A stretch of DNA of 64,000 nucleotides from Saccharothrix carnea. GTDB taxonomy: Bacteria > Actinomycetota > Actinomycetes > Mycobacteriales > Pseudonocardiaceae. This document shows positions 8,551-18,165 of this stretch, piece after piece. The translations under genes were made by a program, and so were the position numbers. The stretch is from the NCBI RefSeq assembly GCF_003014735.1, contig NZ_PYAX01000026.1, positions 1-64,000 on the forward strand, read 5' to 3'. A model generated the notes under the pieces. That model saw nothing but the letters and a program-made list of their open reading frames with translations, was not told the DNA's origin and did no database searches. Each line of letters starts with the position of its first letter. Positions within the stretch are counted from its first letter, which is position 1.

Positions 8551-9665
8551 CCGCGCCCGAACGGCGCGAGGTGGCCGCGCACCGGTGGTCGGCCGGTGGC
8601 ACCCGGGCCAGGCCGGTGACCACGGCGGCTGTCGGGCGGCCCGCCCTCGGCGTGGACGGCGACGGCCGGGTGCTGATGACCGTCCCGGTGGAACTCGGCG
8701 ACCTGCCGACCGGGTGGCGCCACACCGCGGTGTTCCTGCGCGTCGGCTTGGAGGACAACGGGATCCGGCCGGTGGACCTGTGGTGCGACGCGGGCGTGCC
8801 GGTGGCGGTCTCCGGGCTCGGTGATCGCACGTTCGGCTGGTTCCTCGGCGGTTTCACCGACCGTCCGCTCGACCTGCGGCGCTTCACCGCGACCGCCGCG
8901 CTGGACGTGCCCGGGGGTGTCGCCGCGCTCGCGGTGCAGGTGCGGCTGGACGCCTCGGTGACCGGTCGGCCGGTTCCGGTGCTGCCGCTGCGGAAGATCC
9001 GCCACGTCCGGGTCGAGCGACCGTGGGAGTTCACCGCCCCGCTGCCCGCGGACCGACCGGTGCCGGTCGCCCGACCGTCGACCGCCGTGCCCGCCGACAC
9101 GCCGACCACGCGCCTGTGCCTGGCCGCCGACGTGGAGAACTACCGCCGGTTCCGCAACCCCGAGGCGGCCCGGGCCCAGGAGCGGTTCCGCGAACTGCTG
9201 ACCAGGGCCAGGGAACTGGCGGGGGTGGACGAATCGGCCGTGCGGGTGGAGAACGCGGGCGACGGGCAGTTCGCCGTCCTGCCCGCGGGCCTGGACGAGA
9301 CCGCGGTGATCCCCGGGCTGGTGGCGGGCCTGCGCACGGCGCTGCGGTACGCGAACGCCGACCTCAACGACCACGCCCGGCTGCGCATCAGGGTGGCGTT
9401 GCACCGGGGCACCATCGGCGCGGTGCCGAGCGGGTGGGTCGGCACGGCCGCCATCGCCGTGCACCGGATGCTGGACTCCGCTCCGCTGCGCCAGGCGCTG
9501 GCCACCGCACCGCGGGCCGACCTGGCGGTGATCGTGCCGGATTCCCTGTACCGCGACGTGATCGCGCACGGCTACGGCGACCTCACCCCCGAGTCGTTCC
9601 ACCCGACCACGGTGGAGCTTCCGGACAAGGGTTTCACCGAGCCCGCCTGGATCCACGTCCCGTGA
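8547..9665 (+). CDS. Class III nucleotidyl cyclase-like protein
   Basis: 372 aa. Residues ~1-180 form a beta-rich domain of unknown type. Residues ~185-370 resemble a class III adenylyl/guanylyl cyclase core. 'LCLAADVENYRRF' carries the first metal-type Asp, 'VENAGDGQFAVLP' the second, and 'LRIRVALHRGTIG..GWVGTAAIAVHRMLD' matches the 'G-N-x-A-R' helix region, although the canonical Asn/Arg are replaced. Activity is therefore uncertain; the domain may sense rather than make nucleotides. The gene is embedded by 4-bp overlaps between NUDIX and TPR-CHAT genes, implying one complex or pathway. Homologous domains are widespread in actinomycetes next to CHAT proteins (general recollection). Confidence 0.65.
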   Translation: MTAPERREVAAHRWSAGGTRARPVTTAAVGRPALGVDGDGRVLMTVPVELGDLPTGWRHTAVFLRVGLEDNGIRPVDLWCDAGVPVAVSGLGDRTFGWFLGGFTDRPLDLRRFTATAALDVPGGVAALAVQVRLDASVTGRPVPVLPLRKIRHVRVERPWEFTAPLPADRPVPVARPSTAVPADTPTTRLCLAADVENYRRFRNPEAARAQERFRELLTRARELAGVDESAVRVENAGDGQFAVLPAGLDETAVIPGLVAGLRTALRYANADLNDHARLRIRVALHRGTIGAVPSGWVGTAAIAVHRMLDSAPLRQALATAPRADLAVIVPDSLYRDVIAHGYGDLTPESFHPTTVELPDKGFTEPAWIHVP

Positions 9666-12600
9666 CGGCCGACCCCGACCCGCGCGCGTTCACGGCAGCG
9701 GCCGTGCCTCTCCTGCAAGCCGCCGAGGCCACCGGTGACGCGGAGGCGCTCGACCGGGGGATCGCGCTGCTCGCCGCAGGGCTGGAGGCCACCGGGGATG
9801 ACGACCCGATGCGCGCGGCCCGGCAGGGGAACCTGGGCAACGCCTGGTCGCTGCGCTTCCACCTCCGCCGCGACCCGCACGACCTGCGGACCGCGCTCGA
9901 CCTGCTCACCGAGGCGACCGGGCGCACCGGCCCCGGGCACCCGCACCGCCCGAACACCCACCTGTTCCTCGGCGTCGCGCTGCTGCGCGGGCTGGACCTG
10001 GCCCCGCGCACCGAGGTGATCACCGCCGCCGTGACGGCCCTGGAGGTCGCCGCCGCCGAGGCCACCGACAACCGCCCGCTCTACCTGGTCAACCTCGGCA
10101 ACGGGCTGCGGATGTCGTTCGAGTGGCAGGGCGGCCGGGAGGACCTGGACCGCGCGGTGGCCGTGCTGGAGGAAGCGGCCCGCCTGGCACCCGCCGACCC
10201 GGTGGCGGTCGGCGCCCTCGGTGGCGTGCTGTCGCGCCGGTACGCCGCGACCGGCGAGGTCCGGGACGGGCTGCGGGCGCTGGAACTGCTGCGCGCCACG
10301 GTGGACCCGGTGCCGGCGGGACATCCGGCGCGGATCGTGGCCGGGTGCAACCTGGGGCACCTGCTCGTCGAACTCCACCAGCGGACGGGCGGCGCGGGCC
10401 TGGTGGACGACGCGATCACCGTGCTGGACGACGTCCTGTCGACGACAGCGCCCGGCCACCCGGAACGGTCGCGCTGCCTGCTGGGGCTGGGCACGGCGCT
10501 GCGCCTGCGTGGCGCCGAGGCCGGCGACGTCGAGGTGGTCGAGCGGTCCGTCGCCGTGCTGCGCGAGGCGGCGGCGGACGGCGGCGTCGACCACGCCCGC
10601 CAGGCGTTCGCGCTGGCCAACGCACTGCGGGTGCGGTTCGACCTGACCGGGGCGCGCGACGCCCTGGCGGAGGCCGTCACGCACTACCGGTCGGCGGTCG
10701 CCGCCGTGCCCGGCACGAACCCCGACCACGTCGTGTTCACCACCGGGCTCACCGCGGCGCTGCGGCTGTCGTTCGAGCACACCGGTGACGTGGACGCGCT
10801 CGCCGAGGCCATGCGCGCGCACGAACGCGTGGTGCCGACCGGGACGCCGGAGGTGCTGAGCGGGTGGAGTGCGCTGCTGCGGACGGCGTTCCACCGCAAC
10901 GGCGACCTCGCCGTGCTGCACGAGTCCGCCCAGGCCGCGCAGCAGGCGGTGGACGCGCTGGAACCGGGCAGCCCGCGTCGTCCGGTGCTGTTGTCCAACC
11001 TGGCGATGACGATCACCGACCTCGCCGGGCGCACCGGTAGGACCGACCTGCTCGACCACGCCGTCACGATCGCCGAGGCCGCCGTCGACGCGACACCGCC
11101 GGGGCACGCCGACCACGCGACCCGCGCCACCAACCTCTCGACCGCGCTCGTCACCCGGTTCGAGCTGACCGGCGACCTGGCGGCGATCGACGCGGCGGTG
11201 CGCGTGGCCCGTGCCGCGGCGGACGGCCACACCCGGCCGGACCCGCGCCGGGCCGCATACCTGACCAACCTCGGCAACGTCCTGGTGCGCCGGTACGAGC
11301 ACACCGGGGACACGCCGTCGCTGCACGAGGCGGTCGCCGTGCAGCGGGACGCCGTCGAGGCCGCCACCGAAGGCCACCCGGACCGCGCCCGTGCGCTGGC
11401 GAACCTGGGTCACGCGCTGTCGGTGCGGTTCGAGGCGGAGTCGGCGGACGACGTGCTGAAGCAGGCCGTAAAGACGCTGGCCGCCGCCGTCGACGCCTCC
11501 GCCCCCGGTGACCCGTCGCTGCCCGGACGGCAGGGCAACCTCAGCTCGGGGTTGGTCGACCTGCACCGACGCACGGGCGAGGCGGAGCTGCTCGACCTGG
11601 CGATCGCGCTGCGCCGGGAGGCACTGGACGCGCTGGACCCGGCCCACCTCGACCGTGCGACCCACCTGAACGGCCTCGGCATCGCCCACCTGCGCCGCTA
11701 CGAGGCCACCGGCGACCGGTCCGACCTGGACCGGTCGATCACCGCGCTGGAGCGGGCCGTCGAGGCCGCACCCGCGGGCGACCGGCGGGCAGGCACCCAC
11801 CTGTACAACCTCGGCAACGCGCTGGCGACGCGCGCCCGGCGGCACGACGACCGGGACGCCACCGGACCCGCCCACCACGCCTACCGCCGCGCGGTGGCCG
11901 AGGTCGGCGCGCCCGCGCTGATCCGCGCCTCGGCGGCCCGCGCGTGGGGCGGGCTGATGGCCGAGGTGGGCGACCACCCGGCCGCCGTGGAGGGCTACGA
12001 GCAGGCCGTCGAGCTGCTGGACACCCTCGCCTGGCGCGGTCTCGGCCGTCGTGACCAGGAACTGCTGCTGACCGGGTTCGGCGCCGTCGCGGGCGAGGCG
12101 GCTGCCGCGGCGATCTCCGCGGGACGGCCGGAGCGCGCGGTCGAACTGCTGGAGCAGGGGCGTTCCGTGCTGTGGAACCAGGTGGTCGGGGTCCGCCGCG
12201 ACCGGGGCGGGATCGGACCGGGGACGACCGCCCGGTTGGACCGGCTGAGGGCGGCGCTGGACGGTGCGACGGGCGACGCGGACCGGCGCCTCGCGTTGGC
12301 CGCCGAGTGGGACCGGCTGGTCGCGTCCGTGCGGGAGAGCGGGTTCCCGGACTTCCTGCGCGCGCCGTCGTTCGACCGGCTCCGGGCGGTCGGCGACCAC
12401 GGGCCCGTCGTGGTGGTCAACGCCGCGTCGAGCCGGTGCGACGCGCTGGTCGTCGCCGGTGGCCGCGTCGAGGTCGTGGAGCTGGGCCGGCTCGACCCCG
12501 GCGAGGTCGCCCGGCTCTACCTGGACACCGCCGAGCGCCTCCGCGACTACCCCCACCTGTCCCGTGCGCACCGGGCCGAGGTGGACGGCAGGCTGCGGGC

Positions 12601-13405
12601 CGTGCTGGAGTGGCTGTGGCGGTCGGTCGCGGCGAAGGTGCTCGACGCGGTCGGTGACGCCGACCGGCTGTGGTGGTGCCCGGTCGGACCGTTCGGCCTG
12701 CTCCCGCTGCACGCGGCGCAGTGGCACGATCCCGTGGCGCTGACCGACTCCGGCGTGCTCGACCGCGTCGTCTCGTCGTACACGCCGACGTTGCGCGCGC
12801 TGCTCGAGGCACGGGAACGGCCCGAGGTGGAGGCGGACGTGCTGGCCGTCGCCCTGCCCGAGACGCCGGGCAAGCCGCCGTTGCCGCACGCGGTGGAGGA
12901 GGTCCGGTCCATCGGCCCGGCCCGCAGCGTGCTGGACTCCGCGCGGGCGACCGTGACGGCCGTCCGCGCGGCAGTGGCGGAGCACTCGTGGCTGCACTAC
13001 GCCGGGCACAGCAGCCAGGACCTGCGCCACCCCGCCGCGACCCGGCTCGACCTGCACGACGGCGGCCTGGCCGCGATCGACCTGGCCCGGCTGGACCTGT
13101 CGGCCGCCGAACTGGCCTACCTGTCGTCGTGCGAGAGCGGCCTCGGCGGCGCGGACCTGCCCGACGAGGCGATCCACCTGGCGGGCGCGTTCCACGTCGC
13201 CGGCTTCCGCCACGTGGTGGCGAACCTCAACTCGGTGGGCGACCACACCGCCCGGCTGGTCGCGGGCCTGGTGTACGACCGACTGCGCGCCTCCGGACGC
13301 CTGACCGCGACGCACGCCGCCCGGTGCCTCACCGAAGTCCTCCGGGAGGTGCGGACCGACCACCCGCTCGCCGCCTGGGTCGGCTACCACCACATCGGCC
13401 CCTGA
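9662..13405 (+). CDS. TPR-CHAT caspase-like protease
   Basis: 1247 aa starting at GTG 9662, which overlaps the previous stop (GTGA). Residues ~1-850 are tandem ~50-residue TPR-like units, recognisable by repeated 'LxNLGxALxxRFexTGDxxxLdeAv' signatures (more than ten copies). The C-terminal ~400 residues form a CHAT (caspase HetF-associated with TPR) domain. The catalytic His is in 'LHYAGHS' (His1116) and the catalytic Cys in 'YLSSCESG' (Cys1157). The TPR array presumably recognises a trigger or substrate, as in the TPR-CHAT proteases of CRISPR type III-E and gasdermin systems. It is the last gene of the plus-strand operon, and its stop lies 7 bp from the convergent partner gene. Confidence 0.88.
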   Translation: MTADPDPRAFTAAAVPLLQAAEATGDAEALDRGIALLAAGLEATGDDDPMRAARQGNLGNAWSLRFHLRRDPHDLRTALDLLTEATGRTGPGHPHRPNTHLFLGVALLRGLDLAPRTEVITAAVTALEVAAAEATDNRPLYLVNLGNGLRMSFEWQGGREDLDRAVAVLEEAARLAPADPVAVGALGGVLSRRYAATGEVRDGLRALELLRATVDPVPAGHPARIVAGCNLGHLLVELHQRTGGAGLVDDAITVLDDVLSTTAPGHPERSRCLLGLGTALRLRGAEAGDVEVVERSVAVLREAAADGGVDHARQAFALANALRVRFDLTGARDALAEAVTHYRSAVAAVPGTNPDHVVFTTGLTAALRLSFEHTGDVDALAEAMRAHERVVPTGTPEVLSGWSALLRTAFHRNGDLAVLHESAQAAQQAVDALEPGSPRRPVLLSNLAMTITDLAGRTGRTDLLDHAVTIAEAAVDATPPGHADHATRATNLSTALVTRFELTGDLAAIDAAVRVARAAADGHTRPDPRRAAYLTNLGNVLVRRYEHTGDTPSLHEAVAVQRDAVEAATEGHPDRARALANLGHALSVRFEAESADDVLKQAVKTLAAAVDASAPGDPSLPGRQGNLSSGLVDLHRRTGEAELLDLAIALRREALDALDPAHLDRATHLNGLGIAHLRRYEATGDRSDLDRSITALERAVEAAPAGDRRAGTHLYNLGNALATRARRHDDRDATGPAHHAYRRAVAEVGAPALIRASAARAWGGLMAEVGDHPAAVEGYEQAVELLDTLAWRGLGRRDQELLLTGFGAVAGEAAAAAISAGRPERAVELLEQGRSVLWNQVVGVRRDRGGIGPGTTARLDRLRAALDGATGDADRRLALAAEWDRLVASVRESGFPDFLRAPSFDRLRAVGDHGPVVVVNAASSRCDALVVAGGRVEVVELGRLDPGEVARLYLDTAERLRDYPHLSRAHRAEVDGRLRAVLEWLWRSVAAKVLDAVGDADRLWWCPVGPFGLLPLHAAQWHDPVALTDSGVLDRVVSSYTPTLRALLEARERPEVEADVLAVALPETPGKPPLPHAVEEVRSIGPARSVLDSARATVTAVRAAVAEHSWLHYAGHSSQDLRHPAATRLDLHDGGLAAIDLARLDLSAAELAYLSSCESGLGGADLPDEAIHLAGAFHVAGFRHVVANLNSVGDHTARLVAGLVYDRLRASGRLTATHAARCLTEVLREVRTDHPLAAWVGYHHIGP

Positions 13406-13412
13406 CCGGCCG

Positions 13413-14660
13413 TCACCCCTCGGCGTCGAGCCCCAGGTACCGGCGGATCATCGCGCGCGGGTGGCGCAACTGCTCGGGTACTTCGTCCTTCAGCGCCAAC
13501 GACTTCAACGGGAACTCGTAGAGCTGCCGCGCGGCCGCCGGGTGCCACCGGCCGAGGCAGTTGTGGACGTGCGCGACGACCAGGTACCGCGTCGGGTGGG
13601 CCGGCCCGTAGTACCGCAACGCGGTTTCGGCGATGTCGAGCAGCATGTCCGCCGCGGTGTCCGGCTCGCCGGCCGGGAGGTGTGCCATGGCGAGGTCCGC
13701 TTGGACGTGCAGGGTCGTCGGGTGGACGGGGCCGAGAACGGATCGGCTGAGCGCCACCAACTCCCGCAGCGCGTCGTGGTGGGCCCGCCAACTCCCGCCC
13801 ACGGGCTTGTCCAAGAGCTCCTGTCGCAGTGACTCGACGCGGGTGCGGTCCTCGGTGTCGTGCGGTACGGCGAGCGGGATCCGCTCGTGCCGGGGCAGCG
13901 GCTCCCGGTACAGGTGGCGGCGTCCGTGGCGGGAGATCGCGTCGCTGGTGTGCATCCCGGCGACGAGGGTGACCTCCTTCCCACGCCGGTGCAGCTCCTC
14001 CGCCGAGTCGGGCGTGGCCAACCAGGTCACCGCGTACCCGGCGAACTCGTCGACCGCGTGGTCCAGCTCCCGCTGTGCCGGATCACGCGGACGTTCCGGG
14101 CTCAGGTCGACCACGAACGCCACGAGCACCCGGACCGCCCGGACGAGTTCCGCCTTGTACTTCGCCCTCATCGTGGTCCGCAGCGCGTCCAGCTCCGGTG
14201 GGAGCCGATCCGCGAAGCGCAGCGTGCGCGTGCAGGCGCCGATGCGGCTCAGCATGACGCCGTAGTCGAAGTAGCGACCTCGCCGGGTGCCGACCGCTTT
14301 CCGCGCGACGCCGAGGAACTCTTCGAGCCGGACAACGATCCGCTGCCGCTCGTCCGCCCGCTGCTCGGTGATCCGGTCCGGGTTCTCGCCGGGACCTGGC
14401 ACCCCGGCCAGCAGTTCCTCGAACCGGTCGACCGAGGCCGCGTCCACCCCTCGCGCACGCAGTTCGTCGGCCGCCCAGCCGCCCAGGTCCCGGATCCGCT
14501 CGACCTCCGGTTCCGGGTGACCACCGGCGACCAACCCGGACCACTCGACGTAGGCGCAGTAGACGTCTTCGAGGCAGAAGCCGATCCGGAACTCAGGGTA
14601 GGACTCGACCCCGGAGGCCGGGGCCGGTGGTTCGAGGTCGCGACGTCCCGCCCCGGTCAC
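13413..14660 (-). CDS. CHAT-associated partner protein B (TPR-like), unknown function
   Basis: 415 aa, GTG start at 14660 overlapping the stop of the upstream CHAT gene (GTGA). It is an all-helical protein with a C-terminal TPR-like part ('LHVQADLAMAHLPAGEPDTAADMLLDIAETALRYYG'). It is a paralogue of the 373-aa protein at 17044-18165. Both share an N-terminal 'lEdvYcayvewsgLva'/'IEELYFFFGEGERAYLIAL' segment and a C-terminal 'HP...D(L)A..L..G' TPR pair. It has no catalytic motif. Because each CHAT gene is followed by one of these paralogues, it may be a regulator, substrate or ligand sensor for its cognate protease (inference). Confidence 0.7.
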   Translation of the reverse strand: MTGAGRRDLEPPAPASGVESYPEFRIGFCLEDVYCAYVEWSGLVAGGHPEPEVERIRDLGGWAADELRARGVDAASVDRFEELLAGVPGPGENPDRITEQRADERQRIVVRLEEFLGVARKAVGTRRGRYFDYGVMLSRIGACTRTLRFADRLPPELDALRTTMRAKYKAELVRAVRVLVAFVVDLSPERPRDPAQRELDHAVDEFAGYAVTWLATPDSAEELHRRGKEVTLVAGMHTSDAISRHGRRHLYREPLPRHERIPLAVPHDTEDRTRVESLRQELLDKPVGGSWRAHHDALRELVALSRSVLGPVHPTTLHVQADLAMAHLPAGEPDTAADMLLDIAETALRYYGPAHPTRYLVVAHVHNCLGRWHPAAARQLYEFPLKSLALKDEVPEQLRHPRAMIRRYLGLDAEG

Positions 14661-17047
14661 GCGGCACCGAACAGCTGGAAGCCCGCCCAGTGGTACGGGT
14701 GGGCGGTGGCGGGGTTCGCGGCCATCCGCCGCTGCGCCTCGCGCAACGCCGCCGCCGGTGAGGCGGGCGTGGCGAGCGCCGAGTAGAAGTACCGCATGAG
14801 CAGCGCGGTGGAGAGGTCCGACACCGCCCACAGCGGCGCGAGGACCTGACGGGCGCCCGCCGTGAGGAACGCGCCCGGGAAGCCGACGTACTCCGAGCCG
14901 AACGCCACCGAGCCGGTACCCGCGTGGCACGCCGCGAGAACCACCAGCCGTGCCCTGAGCCGGTACCGCGCCAACTCGCCGTACCACAGGACTTCCGGGT
15001 CGTGCGCCGGTCCGGCCAGGAGCAGCGCCGAGAAGTCGGGGTACTCCGGGAAGAACAGGCCGTGGCAGGCGATGTGCGCGACGTCCGCGTCCGCCAGGTT
15101 CGCCATTGCCCGGTGGTAGCCCAGGTCCTCGCCGAGGAGCGTGAACGAGTCGGCGAACGTGCCCGCGGCGTGGCGGATCTCGTCACGCGCGTGGCGCAGG
15201 CTGCCGTCCGGGTCGCCGAAACCCACGAAGCGCTCCACCCGGCGGTCGAGGTGGGCCGCCCCGAGCAGCCGGGCGAGCAGCGACAGGCTCGGCACGCAGC
15301 TCACGTCCCGACCGCGCAGTTCCACCGGTGCGAGCGCGGCGAGGGGAATGCGCCACAGCGCCTCGGACGGGACGACGACCAGCCGCGCACCTTCCCGCAC
15401 GTGCTTACGCAAGGGCCGCACGACGTGGTCCACCAGGTAGGCGACCGACGCCGCGCCGCCCGGGGTGGCGGCCTCCGGTGCCGACAAGTGGCTCAACGCG
15501 GTGTCCACGTGGTCCTGGACGCGCTCGTGGTCCACCTGACCGATGAGGCGGCAGTCGTCGCGGGAGATCAGGAAGACTGCCCCTGACGACGCGTACACGA
15601 CGACCCGATGGTCATCTGCCAGCAGCGTGCGAAGGGTCCGCACCGGGACGGGCGGTGGGGTGGTGGTCGGGCTGCCCTCGGCGGACAGGAGCCACCGCTC
15701 GGTGTCGTCCTGAGCCGACCGCTCGTGCTTGAACGCTTGGAGCAGCAGGCGCCGGGTGCGCTCGGTCGGCTGGACGGCGAACCGGCCCAGCAACTCCGCC
15801 AGGCGGACCGGGCGGGTCTCCTCCAGCAGGCCGGGGTGCCACCGCTCCCACCACCGGTGCGCGTCGGTCTGCACGAGCAGGGCGCGGCTGCTCGCCAGCT
15901 CGTTGAGGTCGACGGCCCGCTCGGGTCCGCCCGACGCCAGCGCCGACCTGACGGCGGCGTCGTAGACCAACTGGTGCGCCAGGGACAGCTCTCGCTGCAC
16001 CGCCTGGGATCGCGCGTACCTCCGGAGGTCTTCGACCTCCCGCACCAAGCGGTCGATCAGCTCGGTGGTCTCGTGCGTCGGACCGTTCCGCGCGAGGTCG
16101 ACCATCGTGACCGCCGCGCGGAACGCAGGGGTGTCCCGGTCGTGCACCGGGACGCGGCGCTCCTCGTAGAACGCGAGCTTGCCCGCGCACATGTCCCGGT
16201 AGAAGTCGGCGTGGAAGCCCAGCAGCCCGGCGTGCTCGACGCACCAGCGCAGACCGCTGATCGTCCGGTCGAGGTCGTCCGACCGCATCGTGGTGGAGTA
16301 CTCACGCCACCACCGGCCGCTGTCGGCGTCCAGCAGCGCCAACCTCTTCAGCGCGACGTCCAGCCGCAGCGGTTCCGAGGTGTGGGTCAGCACGGTGACC
16401 ATCGCCACCAGCGCGTGGCACTCGCCCTCGACGTCCGCGGCCCGGCGGTACGCCTGCACGGCCTGTTCCGCGTGCTCCAGCTTCCGCCCCCGCGCGCCCG
16501 CGATGTTCGGCGGCAACGCGAAGAGCCCGAGCTCCGCTTCGCCTTCGACGCCCGGGTTCCCCTCGACGCGGGCCTGCCGCACCGCCTTGGTGAACGCGTT
16601 CCGTGCTTCCTCGGTGCGACCTTCGGCCTTCAGCCCCCGTGCCGTCGCCACCCACCGTGCCGCGTCTGGCGGCCCGTCGTCCTCGGGCAGGTGGGCGCGA
16701 GGGTGCTCCGGGATCAGGTCCAGGTCGTAGTCGCCCAGCCGTACGGCTGTGAACATCCCGAGGTGGCCGGCGAAGTAGTGCGTTGTACGAGCGTCCGCGC
16801 CCGCGTCCCGGCTGAAGACAGCGGCGCTGTCGACGAGCCGTTCCGCCTCGTGGCTCAGCAGTTCGGGCCGTGCGGCGATCATCCGGATCTTGGTGCGCGG
16901 ACTGCGCTGCACCAGCACCGCGATGACGGCATCACGCACCTCCTCCGGGATGAACTCACCTCGTCGGGCGAGTTGGTGCCAGGCCGCCGTGATCACGTCG
17001 ACCACGACCACCCGTGCGGCCGCCAGGCCGTCCTCGTCCGCCGTCAC
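14657..17047 (-). CDS. CHAT caspase-like protease, module B
   Basis: 796 aa, GTG start at 17047 overlapping the previous stop (GTGA). The N-terminal ~500 residues are helical, TPR-like repeats. The C-terminal CHAT domain has the catalytic His in 'VAHIACHG' (His662) and Cys in 'VVLAACHAG' (Cys707). The ending 'ATAHPYHWAGFQLFGA' is the normal end of CHAT domains. It is colinear with the 793-aa CHAT protein of module A: shared 'RVERFVGFGDPDGSL', 'EYVGFPGAFLTAGARQVLAPLW' and the same C-terminus. The two therefore arose by duplication of a CHAT-plus-partner pair. It likely acts as a regulated intracellular protease; the target is unknown. Confidence 0.87.
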   Translation of the reverse strand: MTADEDGLAAARVVVVDVITAAWHQLARRGEFIPEEVRDAVIAVLVQRSPRTKIRMIAARPELLSHEAERLVDSAAVFSRDAGADARTTHYFAGHLGMFTAVRLGDYDLDLIPEHPRAHLPEDDGPPDAARWVATARGLKAEGRTEEARNAFTKAVRQARVEGNPGVEGEAELGLFALPPNIAGARGRKLEHAEQAVQAYRRAADVEGECHALVAMVTVLTHTSEPLRLDVALKRLALLDADSGRWWREYSTTMRSDDLDRTISGLRWCVEHAGLLGFHADFYRDMCAGKLAFYEERRVPVHDRDTPAFRAAVTMVDLARNGPTHETTELIDRLVREVEDLRRYARSQAVQRELSLAHQLVYDAAVRSALASGGPERAVDLNELASSRALLVQTDAHRWWERWHPGLLEETRPVRLAELLGRFAVQPTERTRRLLLQAFKHERSAQDDTERWLLSAEGSPTTTPPPVPVRTLRTLLADDHRVVVYASSGAVFLISRDDCRLIGQVDHERVQDHVDTALSHLSAPEAATPGGAASVAYLVDHVVRPLRKHVREGARLVVVPSEALWRIPLAALAPVELRGRDVSCVPSLSLLARLLGAAHLDRRVERFVGFGDPDGSLRHARDEIRHAAGTFADSFTLLGEDLGYHRAMANLADADVAHIACHGLFFPEYPDFSALLLAGPAHDPEVLWYGELARYRLRARLVVLAACHAGTGSVAFGSEYVGFPGAFLTAGARQVLAPLWAVSDLSTALLMRYFYSALATPASPAAALREAQRRMAANPATAHPYHWAGFQLFGAA

Positions 17048-18165
17048 GACGACGCGCTCGTCATGGTGCGCGACAGCGCCTCGGCCGCCTCGCCCCGCCC
17101 GGTGGCGCGGAGCACCCAAAGCGCGCCGTGCGCGACCGCCAAGGTGACTCGGTGGTGCTTGCCGAGGTGTGCCACCGCCTCGGTGACCGCGTCCAGGGCC
17201 AGTTCGGCGCACAGCGGGTCGCGGCCCAGTACCAGCAGCGCCAGGCTGAGGTCGGACTTGATCAGGAACACCCGGGGGTCGTGCGGGCCGACCGTGCGGC
17301 GCGCGGTGACGAGCAGGCCGCGCAGGCACTCCTCCGCGGCCTCGGGGTGGTGGCCGAGCAACGCCTCCCGGCACGCCGCGTGCCGCCGGTCGAGGTCCGC
17401 GACCGGGTCGGGCGCCGGTCCGTCGGTCGTGGGCGCGTCGCGACGCACGGCGAGGAGTAACGGGTTGGACTCCGTGTAGGTCATGCCGATGGCGGTGAAC
17501 ACCGCGTCCACGTGCTCGCGCGTGGTGCGGTTCCAGTCCGGTGCGCCGTCGTCGAAGGCGATGATGTCGTCCACGAGCACGGAGATCGACCGGACCAGTG
17601 ACGTCGGTGCCGAGGCGGTCGAAGCGTGCCGGACGAGCCGGAGCAGGGTGTGCGCGAACACCGGCACGATCCGGCGCAGTTCCACGAGGTAGATGCCGTG
17701 CAGCTCCCGCAGCGGTTCGGGAGGTGGGCTCTGGGTGAACTCGAGGCACAGGTGCAGCTTGGCGAGGCCGACGCCCAGGTCGTACCAGGGCACGGCGTCG
17801 TCCGGCAACGCCAGTCGGAGCGTGTGCATCAGGTCGTCGAAGAGCCGTTCGAGCGACTGGTCGCCTTCGGCGCCGGCCGCCGTGGTCGTCGGCGCCGGGC
17901 CCAGCAGGTCGTCCAGCCGGTGCACCAGGCCCGCGCCGTCGGGCAGGGACCAGAGCCCGGTGCGGACCCGGTCGACCTTGTTGGCGTACCCCTCCGGCAG
18001 TCCTCCTCCGACGCCGAGCGCGATCAAGTAGGCTCGTTCGCCCTCACCGAAGAAGAAGTACAGCTCTTCGATGTCGATCCCGAGCCTCAACGCCTCCGGT
18101 ACGGCGTGGTCGTCGGCCGGTGGTGGTGGCGGGGTGAGGTCGCGACTCGTCGGCGTGTGGGTCAT
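17044..18165 (-). CDS. CHAT-associated partner protein A (TPR-like), unknown function
   Basis: 373 aa, ATG at 18165 overlapping the stop of the upstream CHAT gene (ATGA); its own stop overlaps the next CHAT start (GTGA). It has a Pro-rich first 20 residues, then 'IDIEELYFFFGEGERAYLIAL', a helical middle, and a C-terminal TPR-like region with 'DPRVFLIKSDLSLALLVLGRDPLCAELALDAV'. It is paralogous to the 415-aa protein B of this operon. There are no transmembrane segments and no enzyme motif. Strict pairing with CHAT genes in a tandem duplication implies a dedicated accessory role. Confidence 0.7.
   Translation of the reverse strand: MTHTPTSRDLTPPPPPADDHAVPEALRLGIDIEELYFFFGEGERAYLIALGVGGGLPEGYANKVDRVRTGLWSLPDGAGLVHRLDDLLGPAPTTTAAGAEGDQSLERLFDDLMHTLRLALPDDAVPWYDLGVGLAKLHLCLEFTQSPPPEPLRELHGIYLVELRRIVPVFAHTLLRLVRHASTASAPTSLVRSISVLVDDIIAFDDGAPDWNRTTREHVDAVFTAIGMTYTESNPLLLAVRRDAPTTDGPAPDPVADLDRRHAACREALLGHHPEAAEECLRGLLVTARRTVGPHDPRVFLIKSDLSLALLVLGRDPLCAELALDAVTEAVAHLGKHHRVTLAVAHGALWVLRATGRGEAAEALSRTMTSASS

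Noticed and set aside
9023-9661. Upstream extension of the TPR-CHAT frame
   Set aside because: The extension overlaps the cyclase-like gene in another frame and is low-complexity. The GTG at 9662 with a GTGA overlap is the natural start.
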